From positions 124,001-188,000 of the forward strand of contig CAVPXS010000017.1 of NCBI GenBank assembly GCA_963709775.1: a stretch of 64,000 nt of DNA. The letters are read 5' to 3'. Position 1 is the stretch's first letter, and every line of letters starts with the position of its first letter. The stretch is from Salinimicrobium sp963709775. Its GTDB lineage: Bacteria; Bacteroidota; Bacteroidia; Flavobacteriales; Flavobacteriaceae. The position numbers and the translations under genes are program-made. Shown here in pieces: positions 54,330-63,903 of this stretch. Below the pieces are notes generated by a model, which made no database searches, had not been told where the DNA came from, and worked only from the letters and a program-made list of their open reading frames with translations.

Positions 54330-55251
54330 ATGAGCAACGGCGAGAAAACAACTACAAGAAAAAAGGAAGGTTTCACCTATTGGTGGACAAGCCGGGCAAA
54401 AAAAATTATCCTGCCCGGGTTTGAAGGACTTTCCCTTTATGATTTGTACATTATTTTTTACGCCGGGTTGGTTAAAGGAACATTTTCGGCAAGAGCGAGC
54501 GCCATTTCTTTCAGCTTTTTCATGGCTCTCTTTCCTTTTTTGCTGTTTATTCTTAACCTTATTCCCTTTATAAACTTTATTGACGATTTCCAGCTGGAAT
54601 TTTTGGCTTTTATCGACTCTTTGCTTCCGCCGGAAACCAGCGAATTTTTCAATGACATTTTTTATGATATCGCAGCCCGCAAAAGAGGAGGTCTTCTTTC
54701 TATTGTTTTTTTGCTGTCCATTTTCCTTATGGCAAATGGCGTAAATGCAGTGTTTACGGGCTTTGAGTTCTCATATCACACTAAAAAGAATCGCTCCATA
54801 ATCAGGCAATATATTATTGCTGTAGGGGTTTCTTTAATCTTGGCCCTCTTATTGCTAATAACAGTAGTAGTATGGGTATATCTCACCTATTTGACCGAAG
54901 ATCTTGAAAATGCTTCAGGTTGTGAATGACGCAGTGATGTGGGCAAATTTGGGGAGATATATCATCTTTACGATAATGATATATTTGGCGGTAGCCACAT
55001 TATATTATTTCGGGACTAAAGAGAGCCGTTTAAGTAGGTTCTTTTCAATAGGAGCTTTCTTTTGTACGATCTTTATTTTATTGAATACCTATTTATTTGG
55101 GTTGTATATTGAAAATTTCTCAGCTTATAATGAGTTATATGGTTCAATTGGGGCATTATTGATCTTAATGTTCTATATATGGATTAATTCTAATATATTG
55201 TTGCTCGGTTTTGAACTCAATGCTTCTTTCATGAAGCTTAAACGAAAATGA
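54330..55251 (+). pseudogene. YihY/UPF0761 family membrane protein (frameshifted)
   Basis: A six-helix membrane protein of the YihY/BrkB family of about 306 residues; ASAISFSFFMALFPFLLFIL is the hallmark. The first frame ends with TGA at 54929; the second carries LQVVNDAVMWANLGRYIIF onward with NSNILLLGFELNASF near the end. One extra A in AAAA at 54907-54910 explains it. Function unknown; formerly mis-called ribonuclease BN. It overlaps the next frame's first bases. Confidence 0.85.
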
Positions 55252-55280
55252 AAATAATATTTAATTTAAAAACTCAAATT

Positions 55281-55844
55281 ATGAAGAACCTGCTTTTATT
55301 ATTAATGGCTGTTGTGGTTTCCTCTACAGCGGTAGCACAGAAAAAGGTGGGAGGAGTAACTCTTCCTGCAACTCAAACATTTCAAAATCACAGCCTGCAG
55401 CTCAATGGGGCAGGAGTGAGAGAGAAACTATGGATTGACCTTTATGCTGCCGGACTTTACCTGGATCAAAAGAACCAAAACGCCCAGGAGATACTTAATG
55501 CAGACAAACCTATGGCCATAAAACTTCATATTGTTTCTAAATTGATCACCAGCGATAAAATGGTAGAGGCAGTGACCGAAGGTTTTGAGAATTCCACTAA
55601 TGGAAATACTGCACCAATACAGGATGAGATCAATCAGCTTTTAGGCTTCTTTAGAGAAGACATTCAAAAAAATGATGTGTTTGATTTGGTTTACCTTCCA
55701 AATAAAGGAGTTGTGGCTTTTAAGAACGGCAAAGAACGTGGCGTCGTGACAGGAAAGGACTTCAAAAAAGCTCTTTTTGGAATCTGGCTGTCCAACAGGC
55801 CTGCAGATGATGGCTTAAAAGATGATCTTTTGGCCCCGAACTAA
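55281..55844 (+). CDS. Chalcone-isomerase-like exported protein
   Basis: 187 residues; the start is ATG 55281 with a signal peptide (LLLLMAVVVSSTAVAQ); an upstream ATG at 55248 lacks one. The body matches the bacterial chalcone-isomerase-like group (PF16036): GVTLPATQTFQNHSLQLNGAGVREKLWIDLYAAGLYL (in part), MAIKLHIVSKLI and NRPADDGLKDDLL. Bacterial members are thought to bind fatty acids rather than chalcones. Followed by a terminator. Confidence 0.85.
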   Translation: MKNLLLLLMAVVVSSTAVAQKKVGGVTLPATQTFQNHSLQLNGAGVREKLWIDLYAAGLYLDQKNQNAQEILNADKPMAIKLHIVSKLITSDKMVEAVTEGFENSTNGNTAPIQDEINQLLGFFREDIQKNDVFDLVYLPNKGVVAFKNGKERGVVTGKDFKKALFGIWLSNRPADDGLKDDLLAPN

Positions 55845-55864
55845 TATTTGTATTACAAACTTTG

Positions 55865-55897
55865 ATAAACCATTCTTCTGGAATGGTTTATTTTTTT
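55865..55897 (+). terminator. Intrinsic terminator of the chalcone-isomerase-like gene
   Basis: ATAAACCATTC / GAATGGTTTAT with a TTCTG loop and seven T's, 20 bp after the stop. Confidence 0.9.
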
Positions 55898-55939
55898 GTC
55901 CTAAATCCTGCTATTTTTGCTTAAAACCCGGGCTTCAAA

Positions 55940-58393
55940 ATGTCATTTTTCATCAATGTAATTTTACCGCTTCCACTGGAGAAGCATTTTACCTACAGTG
56001 TTTCTCAAGATGAGGCTCAATTCCTGAGGCCCGGAATGCGTGTAGCAGTTCCCTTCGGAAAATCAAAGATATATACAGGGATTGTTTCTGAAGTTCATCA
56101 AAATCCTCCGTCGGTTTATGAAGCTAAACCCATTGAGCAGATCCTGGATAAAGCTCCTGTAGTAACTGAAACTCAGCTGAAGTTCTGGAGCTGGATAGCC
56201 TCATATTATATGTGTGCTGAAGGGGAAGTGCTTCGTGCAGCTATTCCCAGTGCTTTTCTTTTGGAGAGTGAAACCATTGTACAGTTGCTAAATGGGGTGC
56301 AGGTAAATGATGAGGAATTGAGTGATGATGAATTCCTGCTTTTTGAAGCCCTGCAGGCACAATCCTCTTTAAAGATCAATGAAATTATTCAGCTGCTGGA
56401 CAAAAAAACCGTGCTTCCGGTGATCAATTCTCTCGTAGAGAAGAATGTCGTAGCTGTTAATCAGGAGATATATGAGCAGTACAAGCCGAAGATCGAGCGT
56501 TATGTAAGATTGCATGAGCGATTTTCGGAGGAAGGACCTATGCACGAATTGCTTGATCAACTTAACCGGGCACCCAAACAAAGAGAGGTGATTTTTACCC
56601 TTTTTGGAATGGCAGGAAAGGGAAAGGCTTCAGTGAAGATTTCAGAATTAACAAAAAAGAGTGGGGCTTCAGCCGGAGTGATAAAAACTCTAATTGATAA
56701 AGCTATACTTGAGGAATTAAAAATTGAAACCTCAAGATTTAATCCCGACCTGGAAGAAGTTTCAGGAAGAGTGCAGCTCAATGATCATCAACAGCAGGCT
56801 TTACAGGAGATCGAAACCTCATTCGAGACTCAGGATGTTTGTCTGCTCCACGGAATTACCTCTTCGGGGAAAACAGAAATTTATGTAGAGCTTATTGAAA
56901 AAGCGATTTCACAGGGGAAACAGGTGTTGTACCTCCTTCCGGAAATTGCCCTTACCGCTCAGCTTATTGCGAGACTTCAGAATTATTTTGGGGAACAGGT
57001 GCTTATTTACCACAGTAAATATTCTGTAAATGAAAGGGTAGAGGTCTATCAAAATGTACTTCGGAACAAAGAAAACGCACGAATAGTGATTGGCGTGCGT
57101 TCGAGTATTTTCCTTCCTTTCCATGATCTGGGGTTGATTATAGTAGATGAGGAACATGAATCTACTTTTAAGCAATATGATCCTGCGCCCAGGTATCACG
57201 CCCGGGATGTTGCCGTAGTATTGGGAAAGATGCAGGACGCTAAGGTGCTTTTAGGTTCTGCGACCCCTTCCCTGGAATCATATTTTAATGCCGACCATTC
57301 TAAATATGGGTTGGTCAATCTTGACCGCCGGTATGGAGATGTGCTCTTACCCGAAATTGAAATTGTGGACATTAAGGAAAAGCACCGTAAGAAACGTATG
57401 ACGGGACATTTCTCAGATAGACTACTGGAGGAGATCAAAGAAACCCTGAGTAATAATGAGCAGGTGATCTTATTTCAAAACCGGCGTGGCTTTAGTCCCA
57501 TACTGGAATGCAATACCTGCGGGCATTCTCCACAATGTCCAAATTGTGATGTTAGTCTTACATATCACAGCCATAACAATCAATTGCGCTGTCATTACTG
57601 TGGTTATCACATGGCAATGCAGCAAAAATGTATGGCCTGCGATAGTGTGGAGCTTTCAACAAAAGGCTTTGGAACCGAAAAGGTGGAGACCGAACTTAAA
57701 GCCCTCTTTCCGGAACATAATATCGGGAGAATGGACCTGGATACCACGCGGGGGAAATATGGATATGAGAAAATAATTTCGGCATTCGAAAATGAGGAAA
57801 TAGATATCCTGGTGGGAACGCAAATGGTCACTAAAGGCCTTGATTTCAGGAATGTTCGGCTGGTGGGAATAATGAACGCCGATAACCTGCTTAATTTCCC
57901 TGACTTTAGGGCGCATGAGCGAAGTTTTCAATTAATGCTGCAGGTAGCAGGCCGTGCAGGACGTACAGAGAAAAGAGGGCTGGTGCTTATCCAAACCTAT
58001 AATCCTCATCATCAAATTGTGCAGCAGGTTTCTACCAACAGTTATCATGAGATGTACAGGGAACAGCTTGAAGAGAGGCGTAATTATAAATATCCCCCAT
58101 TCTACAGGCTTATAAGGATCACCCTTAAGGGCAGGGATTATAACAGAGTAAACGAGGGAGCGGACTGGCTTGCCATTTCTTTAAAAAATACCTTCAGGGA
58201 AAATATTTTGGGACCGGAATTTCCGCCGGTTGCGAGAATAAGGAATGAATACTATAAGAATATTCTTATAAAAATTCCGCAGGGACAATCTTTATCTAAA
58301 ACAAAAGATCTTATTGGTAGAATCCTTCAAAGTTTTAAAGCAATTGGAGCTTACAGGGGAGTAAAGACAGTAATAAATGTGGATCCTTATTGA
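55940..58393 (+). CDS. priA: Primosomal replication-restart helicase PriA
   Basis: 817 residues. N-terminal 3'-DNA-binding domain (MSFFINVILPLPLEKHFTYSV), helicase core with Walker A LHGITSSGKTEIYVEL and DEEH box (IIVDEEHES), the eight zinc-binding cysteines in CNTCGHSPQCPNC and CHYCGY...CMACDS near 520-575, and AGRAGR at motif VI. Restarts stalled replication forks. The gene start contains the recurrent palindrome AAAATGTCATTTT. The 3' end overlaps the convergent LytTR gene by seven bases. Confidence 0.96.
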   Translation: MSFFINVILPLPLEKHFTYSVSQDEAQFLRPGMRVAVPFGKSKIYTGIVSEVHQNPPSVYEAKPIEQILDKAPVVTETQLKFWSWIASYYMCAEGEVLRAAIPSAFLLESETIVQLLNGVQVNDEELSDDEFLLFEALQAQSSLKINEIIQLLDKKTVLPVINSLVEKNVVAVNQEIYEQYKPKIERYVRLHERFSEEGPMHELLDQLNRAPKQREVIFTLFGMAGKGKASVKISELTKKSGASAGVIKTLIDKAILEELKIETSRFNPDLEEVSGRVQLNDHQQQALQEIETSFETQDVCLLHGITSSGKTEIYVELIEKAISQGKQVLYLLPEIALTAQLIARLQNYFGEQVLIYHSKYSVNERVEVYQNVLRNKENARIVIGVRSSIFLPFHDLGLIIVDEEHESTFKQYDPAPRYHARDVAVVLGKMQDAKVLLGSATPSLESYFNADHSKYGLVNLDRRYGDVLLPEIEIVDIKEKHRKKRMTGHFSDRLLEEIKETLSNNEQVILFQNRRGFSPILECNTCGHSPQCPNCDVSLTYHSHNNQLRCHYCGYHMAMQQKCMACDSVELSTKGFGTEKVETELKALFPEHNIGRMDLDTTRGKYGYEKIISAFENEEIDILVGTQMVTKGLDFRNVRLVGIMNADNLLNFPDFRAHERSFQLMLQVAGRAGRTEKRGLVLIQTYNPHHQIVQQVSTNSYHEMYREQLEERRNYKYPPFYRLIRITLKGRDYNRVNEGADWLAISLKNTFRENILGPEFPPVARIRNEYYKNILIKIPQGQSLSKTKDLIGRILQSFKAIGAYRGVKTVINVDPY

Positions 58394-59097
58394 TTGGCAG
58401 CAAGTGCTTCAATAAGATTGGATTTTTTGTGTCGGCTTAAGGGTATTTGTTGCTTGTCGATCTCGATATTTCTGCTGTTATAGCGTTCGATCTTGTCGAG
58501 ATTAACAATGTAAGATTTATGGATCCTTAAAAATTTGTTTGAAGGTAATTGACTCTCAAAAGACTTCATGGTAGCTAATACTACAAAATTATCTTTCTCG
58601 GTAACAAATTTAACATAATCTCCAAGAGCTTCAATATACTTAAGCTTGTTAAGAAAAACCTTACGGTTTTTCAGGTTGCTTTTTACAAAGATATAATTGT
58701 CATCTTCTGGTGGAGCACCATCGTGTTTAAGGCGATAAAGGTTGATAGCTTTAGAGACTGCATTGAGGAACCGGTCTTTTGAGATAGGTTTATGCAAATA
58801 GTCTACAGCATCATAGTCAAAGGCCTTGAAAGCGTACTTTGTCTTACCGGTTACAAAGATGATTTGTGGTTTATTGGGAAGATCATCCAACAGGTCAAAA
58901 CCTGAAAGAATAGGCATTTCTATATCAAGAAAGATAAGATCTACTTCGGTATCGAGCAGGCCATTCTTGGTTTCAATGGCATTGTTATATTCGGCCACGA
59001 GTTTGAGATTGGAATGATCTTTTATTAGCCTGACAATAGATAGTCTTTGCAAGCTGGAATCATCAACGACCGCACATTTGAGTATAACTTCTTCCAC
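58387..59097 (-). CDS. LytTR-family response regulator
   Basis: 236 residues: receiver domain with phospho-Asp in LIFLDIEMPILSGFD near 56, Thr in FVTGKTKYA and Lys in LHKPI, then a LytTR DNA-binding domain from about 135 (YIFVKSNLKNRKVFLNKLKYIEALGDYVKFVT, in part; LRIHKSYIVNLDKIERYN). No histidine kinase is adjacent, so the partner is elsewhere. The 3' end overlaps priA. Confidence 0.93.
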   Translation of the reverse strand: MEEVILKCAVVDDSSLQRLSIVRLIKDHSNLKLVAEYNNAIETKNGLLDTEVDLIFLDIEMPILSGFDLLDDLPNKPQIIFVTGKTKYAFKAFDYDAVDYLHKPISKDRFLNAVSKAINLYRLKHDGAPPEDDNYIFVKSNLKNRKVFLNKLKYIEALGDYVKFVTEKDNFVVLATMKSFESQLPSNKFLRIHKSYIVNLDKIERYNSRNIEIDKQQIPLSRHKKSNLIEALAANQ

Positions 59098-59201
59098 TTA
59101 TAAACAGTTAGTATTAGCAATAATAAATAAAAAAAGTCACAAAAAAAAGAAAAAAGGGATTTCATCGATTAATAAAGACAGTTTGACTATAAGGTTTCTA
59201 T

Positions 59202-59232
59202 TTTGTAATATTAAAGAATAGTGTTACTTTTG
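59202..59232 (+). promoter_or_regulatory. Promoter of rpsF-rpsR-rplI
   Basis: TTTG (59202-59205), 19-nt spacer, TACTTTTG (59225-59232), 29 bp before rpsF, an exact match to the Bacteroidota consensus. Confidence 0.8.
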
Positions 59233-59261
59233 CAGCCAATTTAATTTAAAGTAAATTTTTT

Positions 59262-59600
59262 ATGAATCATTATGAAACTGTTTTCATCTTGAATCCCGTT
59301 TTATCTGACGACCAGATAAAGGAAACAGTTAAGAAATACGAAGATTTTCTTGTTTCTAACGGTGCCGAGATGATATCAAAAGAGAACTGGGGGCTAAAAA
59401 AATTAGCATATCCAATTCAGCACAAAAAAAGTGGTTTTTACCACCTTTTTGAATTCACCGCTCCTGGTGAGGCAATTAACCCACTTGAGGTAGAATTCAG
59501 AAGAGATGAGCGCATGATGCGTTACCTAACTGTGAAGTTGGATAAGCATGCTGTTGCCTGGGCTGAGAAGAGAAGAAACAGAAACAAAGAAAAAGCGTAA
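59262..59600 (+). CDS. rpsF: 30S ribosomal protein S6
   Basis: 112 residues starting MNHYETVFILNPVLSDDQI, with LAYPIQHKKSGFYHLFEF and the FRRDERMMRYLTVKLDKHA segment of S6. First gene of the S6-S18-L9 operon. Confidence 0.97.
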   Translation: MNHYETVFILNPVLSDDQIKETVKKYEDFLVSNGAEMISKENWGLKKLAYPIQHKKSGFYHLFEFTAPGEAINPLEVEFRRDERMMRYLTVKLDKHAVAWAEKRRNRNKEKA

Positions 59601-59603
59601 GGT

Positions 59604-59900
59604 ATGTCATCAATTGAACAACAAGCTAAAGGAAAGAAAGATGGAGAGATCAGGTATCTTACTCCTCTAAATATTGAGACCAGCAAGACAAAGAAATACT
59701 GTCGTTTTAAAAGATCCGGGATCAAGTACATTGATTACAAGGATCCAGATTTCTTAATGAGTTTTGTAAACGAACAGGGGAAATTATTGCCTCGTCGTTT
59801 GACCGGAACTTCTTTGAAATATCAAAGAAAAGTGGCTGTAGCCGTTAAACGTGCACGTCATTTAGCATTAATGCCTTATGTTGGCGATTTACTAAAATAA
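59604..59900 (+). CDS. rpsR: 30S ribosomal protein S18
   Basis: 98 residues: KKYCRFKRSGIKYIDYKDPDF, then GKLLPRRLTGTSLKYQRKVAVAVKRARHLALMP (in part), which is the S18 core. A 20-residue N-terminal extension is usual in this phylum. Three bases after rpsF. Confidence 0.97.
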   Translation: MSSIEQQAKGKKDGEIRYLTPLNIETSKTKKYCRFKRSGIKYIDYKDPDFLMSFVNEQGKLLPRRLTGTSLKYQRKVAVAVKRARHLALMPYVGDLLK

Positions 59901-59912
59901 AAAGGGGCTATT

Positions 59913-60362
59913 ATGGAATTGATATTAAAGAAAGACGTAGAGAAATTAGGGTTTAAAGATGATGTTGTTTCGGTAAAACCGGGTTACGGCAGAAACTTTC
60001 TTATCCCTCAAGGTGCTGCTGTATTGGCAACTCCTTCTGCGAAAAAAGTTTTGGATGAAACTTTGAAGCAACGTTCTTATAAAGAGAAAAAGCAAGTCGA
60101 TGAAGCAAAAGCACAGGCTGCGAAACTTCAGGGAATTGATATTAAACTTACTGCTAAAGCAGGTGCCGGTGATAAGATCTATGGATCTGTAACCGATGCC
60201 GATCTTGCACAGGCTCTTTCAAAAGAAGGAGTAGAAATAGATAAAAAATATATTTCTATTGCAGGTGGTAACATCAAACGTTTAGGTCAGTATGAGGCTA
60301 CTTTGCGTTTTCACCGTGAAGTTGTTACAAACTATGCATTTGAAGTTGTAGCAGAAGCTTAA
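59913..60362 (+). CDS. rplI: 50S ribosomal protein L9
   Basis: 149 residues starting MELILKKDVEKLGFKDDVV with VKPGYGRNFLIPQGAAVLAT, a central helix and the C-terminal domain with GDKIYGSVTDADLA. Last gene of the operon, with a terminator behind. Confidence 0.97.
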   Translation: MELILKKDVEKLGFKDDVVSVKPGYGRNFLIPQGAAVLATPSAKKVLDETLKQRSYKEKKQVDEAKAQAAKLQGIDIKLTAKAGAGDKIYGSVTDADLAQALSKEGVEIDKKYISIAGGNIKRLGQYEATLRFHREVVTNYAFEVVAEA

Positions 60363-60380
60363 TTGCTGAACAAATTTTAT

Positions 60381-60412
60381 AAAAGCCTGCTTCTAACGGA
60401 GTGGGCTTTTTT
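60381..60412 (+). terminator. Intrinsic terminator of the S6-S18-L9 operon
   Basis: AAAAGCC and GGCTTTT arms with a partly paired inner region (GCTTC/GAGT) and a T-run, 19 bp after rplI. Confidence 0.85.
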
Positions 60413-60510
60413 ATTAAAAAGAGTCAAGAGCCAAGAGACAAGAACCAAGACTTTTTTATAAAAAGGATCTTGATATATTTTTGTCGTCAAGAATTCTCAA
60501 TTTTGAATCA

Positions 60511-60984
60511 ATGAAGTACGCTAGATTAACAAAAGAACAGTTTGAAGAACTTCACCAGGAGTTCATTAATTTCCTAGCATCCCAATCTATTACTGGGGAT
60601 GAATGGGAGGATATAAAGATCAATAAACCTGAAGTTGCAGAACAGGAACTTGATGTTTTTAGTGATCTTGTATGGGAAGGGGTTCTAAATAAAGCAGAAT
60701 TTTTAGAGCATTTTTCTCCTAACCAGATCTACCTCTTCAAAATAACCGAATTGACCATTAATCTTATCGCTGTAGAGGTGAAAAATGAGGCAATAGATGT
60801 TACTACCCGCCATGGCTATGCCTGGTTACAGCAAAATCTAATGGATGACAGGGTAAACCTGTACACTTCCTCAAAAAATATAAGTGATGACCGCAATAAA
60901 GATATATTTGCGCTAATTCAGCAAGGGGCTGTGATCACGAAAGGAGAATTGTATGGTTTTTTTGAAAAGCATTTGAACCTTTAA
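60511..60984 (+). CDS. Conserved flavobacterial protein (DUF6495-like)
   Basis: 157 residues from ATG 60511 (MKYARLTKEQFEELHQEFI); the frame back to 60481 adds ten unlikely residues. No signal or membrane helix; acidic and helical, with FLASQSITGDEWEDIK and ELDVFSDLVWEGVL. I recognise it as the widely kept flavobacterial family named DUF6495, from memory only. Function unknown. Confidence 0.75.
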   Translation: MKYARLTKEQFEELHQEFINFLASQSITGDEWEDIKINKPEVAEQELDVFSDLVWEGVLNKAEFLEHFSPNQIYLFKITELTINLIAVEVKNEAIDVTTRHGYAWLQQNLMDDRVNLYTSSKNISDDRNKDIFALIQQGAVITKGELYGFFEKHLNL

Positions 60985-61103
60985 GTCTACCTTAATTCAA
61001 GTTTAAGTGTTGTCTTTTGTAGGCAAATTAAAACTTGCAATAGTCAACCCTGAAAAGAGGTGCAACTGCCTACTTACTGCTGCGCACTGCTAGTTCGTTC
61101 GTT

Positions 61104-62342
61104 CTATTCGTATCGTAACGACTCGATAGGATCCTGCTTCGCCGCCTTTGCTGCAGGGTAACTTCCGGCCAAAACTGCTACAATAAGAGTAATTGCAGTA
61201 GCCCATATAATTGCCATCCAGGGAGTGGTGAAGTCAAATCCTACAGAAGTAGAGACTGCCAGGCCTATTAAGATCCCAAGGATAATTCCTATTACACCAC
61301 CCATTTGACCAATGATAAGGGTTTCCATAAAGAATTGCATGGCGATGGTATTTTTCTTCGCACCCATAGCTTTTCGCACTCCAATTTCCCGGGTCCTTTC
61401 ACTTACCGAAACCAGCATTATGTTCATAAGGGCGATAGAAGATCCAAAAATGGTAATTATTGATATTACCCATGCGGCGATATTGAGATATTGAGTAATA
61501 GAAAAAATTCGGTTTAGCAGGTCATCGCTTTTTGCGATTCCAAAATTGTTTTCTTCCACAGGATTTAGTCCGCGAACGTTCCTAAAGGTAATAATAGCTT
61601 CGTCCTGGGCGCCTTCGAGCATTTCCTGGTTCTCTACACGTACACTTAAATTGTAATTGATATTGGGGTTGGTGAACATCGAACGGGCGACCTGGATTGG
61701 AATCAGAACCCTGAGATCCTGGTTGTTTCCAAAGGTTGACCCCTTTGATTCCAAAACTCCAATTACTCTGAATTTCACTCCCCGAATAGAAATGATCCTG
61801 TCCAAAGGTTCAAGTCCTTCAAGAATTCCATTTTTAACATCGCCACCAATAATTGCTACATTATTATTGTTCTCAATGTCAAAAATGCTGAAATCACGGC
61901 CTTCTTCAATACTTAGTCCCGAGTTACTTACGTAATTTTCATTCACTCCCAGCACACTGGCTTCGGGATCTGTTTTATCACTTTCATATTTAAGTTCGGC
62001 TCTTGAAGTCCCGGTAAAGGAAATTGCAACCTTCGTTTGTGGATATACGTAATTGTCCTTGAATTGCTTGACTTCTCTATAGCTTATCACTGGGTTTACC
62101 TTCTCTCTTTCCCCGCCGTTCACCCTTATCTGGGAGTCATAACGTTGCAAATTAAAGGTATTGGTACCCATAGAAGCAAAATCGCTTGTAATGGTATTTT
62201 CCAGTGCGGCCACAGCGCTTAGGATCCCTACAAGTGCAGTGATTCCTATAGCTATGATCATTACGGTAAGTACAGTTCTTAGTACCTGACTCTTAATGGA
62301 AAAGAAGGCGATACGAACATTTTCTTTAAAAAGTGGAAACAT
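61104..62342 (-). CDS. ABC transporter permease, MacB/FtsX type
   Basis: 412 residues: one helix near the N-terminus (LRTVLTVMIIAIGITALVGILSAVA), a large periplasmic MacB-type domain at about 50-285, then three helices ending with the FtsX domain (ISVSERTREIGVRKAMGAKKNTIAMQFFMETLIIG in part). It fits the MacAB/LolCDE mechanotransmission group exporting lipoproteins, peptides or drugs. The ATPase is not adjacent in the window. Confidence 0.9.
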   Translation of the reverse strand: MFPLFKENVRIAFFSIKSQVLRTVLTVMIIAIGITALVGILSAVAALENTITSDFASMGTNTFNLQRYDSQIRVNGGEREKVNPVISYREVKQFKDNYVYPQTKVAISFTGTSRAELKYESDKTDPEASVLGVNENYVSNSGLSIEEGRDFSIFDIENNNNVAIIGGDVKNGILEGLEPLDRIISIRGVKFRVIGVLESKGSTFGNNQDLRVLIPIQVARSMFTNPNINYNLSVRVENQEMLEGAQDEAIITFRNVRGLNPVEENNFGIAKSDDLLNRIFSITQYLNIAAWVISIITIFGSSIALMNIMLVSVSERTREIGVRKAMGAKKNTIAMQFFMETLIIGQMGGVIGIILGILIGLAVSTSVGFDFTTPWMAIIWATAITLIVAVLAGSYPAAKAAKQDPIESLRYE

Positions 62343-62467
62343 GCGAAGGTTTCAGTTTAAAGGTTAGACGCATTTCATTGGCTGTTGTTACACAAACTCT
62401 GTCTAAATCCTCTCCCGGGGTTCTTTTTATTTTTCAGATATTTGTGCTTTAAAGAACAAGACTAAAA

Positions 62468-63841
62468 ATGGCGCAAAAACCTTCAATTCCCAAAGGTACC
62501 CGGGACTTTTCCCCTTCCGAAGTAGCAAAACGTAATTTTATTATTCAATGCATAAGAGAGCAGTTCGAAAAATTCGGGTTCCAACCCATTGAAACTCCAA
62601 GTTTTGAGAACAGTGAAACCCTAATGGGGAAGTACGGGGAAGAAGGTGACCGACTCATTTTTAAGATCCTTAATTCAGGAGATTTTTTAAGAAAGGTTGA
62701 TGAGCAGGCCTATCAAGGTAAAGATAGCCTAAAGATCACCTCTTCGATTAGTGAGAAGGCTTTGAGATATGACCTTACTGTTCCTTTTGCGCGCTATGTT
62801 GTCCAGCACAGGAATGAGATCGAGTTTCCTTTTAAGCGTTACCAGATCCAGCCGGTGTGGCGTGCAGACAGGCCTCAAAAAGGGCGTTTTAGAGAGTTCT
62901 TTCAGTGTGATGCCGATGTTGTTGGAAGCGATAGCCTTTGGCAGGAAGTGGAGTTCGTGCAGTTGTATGATGCTGTCTTTACATCCCTAGGTTTGGAAGG
63001 GGTGACAATTAAAATGAACAACCGTAAGGTGCTTTCAGGGTTTGCCGAGGTCATTGGAGAGTCCGATAAGCTTATAGATTTCACTGTAGCCCTTGATAAG
63101 CTTGATAAAATAGGCGAAGAAGGTGTTGAAAAGGAAATGGGGGAGAAGGGGATTTCTTCGGAAGCAATCCAAAAGATCCGGAAGGTTTTTGGCCTTAAAG
63201 GAACTTTTTCTGAAAAAATAGAGGTCTTGAAAGGCATTTTAGCAACTTCTGAAATTGGAACAAAAGGAATCGAGGAGCTGGAATTCATCAACAGTGCCAT
63301 ACAGGAATTAGGACTTTCTACTGCAAATCTTGATCTTGACGTGACTCTTGCCCGCGGACTTAACTACTATACAGGAGCCATTTTTGAAGTCTCAGCGCCC
63401 GAAGGTGTGGCAATGGGTTCTATTGGCGGCGGCGGTCGCTACGACGATCTTACAGGCATCTTTGGAATGAGCGGCGTTAGCGGAGTGGGTATTTCTTTTG
63501 GTCTTGATCGTATCTACCTGGTACTGGAAGAGCTCAACCTCTTTCCCGAGACTGTGGCACGAAATATTAAGGCGTTATTCATAAACTTCGGAAATAAAGA
63601 AAGCCTGTACTGTCTTAAAGCGGTAAAGGAGTTGCGTTCTGCCGGAGTTGCTGCCGAACTTTATCCTGAAGAGGCCAAAATGAAAAAGCAAATGAACCAC
63701 GCCAACAAAAGAGATATTCCTTTTGTAATACTGGCCGGGGCTGAAGAAATAGAAAATAAAAAGTTTACCTTAAAGAATATGAAGAGCGGGGAACAACAGG
63801 CTGTTTCGCTTGAAAATTTGATCTCGATACTAGAAAAATAG
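62468..63841 (+). CDS. hisS: Histidine--tRNA ligase
   Basis: 457 residues, class II synthetase: motif 1 region PKGTRDFSPSEVAKRNFII, YDLTVPFARYVVQHRNEI, motif 2 RADRPQKGRFREFFQCDADVVG (in part), HisA motif ARGLNYYTGAIFEV, motif 3 GVSGVGISFGLDRIYLVLEE and a C-terminal anticodon-binding domain from about 365. Confidence 0.97.
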   Translation: MAQKPSIPKGTRDFSPSEVAKRNFIIQCIREQFEKFGFQPIETPSFENSETLMGKYGEEGDRLIFKILNSGDFLRKVDEQAYQGKDSLKITSSISEKALRYDLTVPFARYVVQHRNEIEFPFKRYQIQPVWRADRPQKGRFREFFQCDADVVGSDSLWQEVEFVQLYDAVFTSLGLEGVTIKMNNRKVLSGFAEVIGESDKLIDFTVALDKLDKIGEEGVEKEMGEKGISSEAIQKIRKVFGLKGTFSEKIEVLKGILATSEIGTKGIEELEFINSAIQELGLSTANLDLDVTLARGLNYYTGAIFEVSAPEGVAMGSIGGGGRYDDLTGIFGMSGVSGVGISFGLDRIYLVLEELNLFPETVARNIKALFINFGNKESLYCLKAVKELRSAGVAAELYPEEAKMKKQMNHANKRDIPFVILAGAEEIENKKFTLKNMKSGEQQAVSLENLISILEK

Positions 63842-63903
63842 TCTGGACCGCTGGATTGGGTTTAAATTCTTGTCAGCTTTTCCTTCAGGATGATTTGTTA
63901 AGA

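Noticed and set aside
1345..54910. Programmed +1 frameshifting as a general system
   Set aside because: The contexts (GGGATGAC, ACAAAAAGG, TTTCCTGG, GAATGCC and others) share no slippery codon, stop or stimulatory element, and several breaks are not next to a stop codon in the shifted frame. Assembly insertions explain them better.
61000..61103. tRNA or other RNA gene between DUF6495-like gene and permease
   Set aside because: No cloverleaf arms, no TTC-arm motif, no terminator-like stem; nothing supportable.
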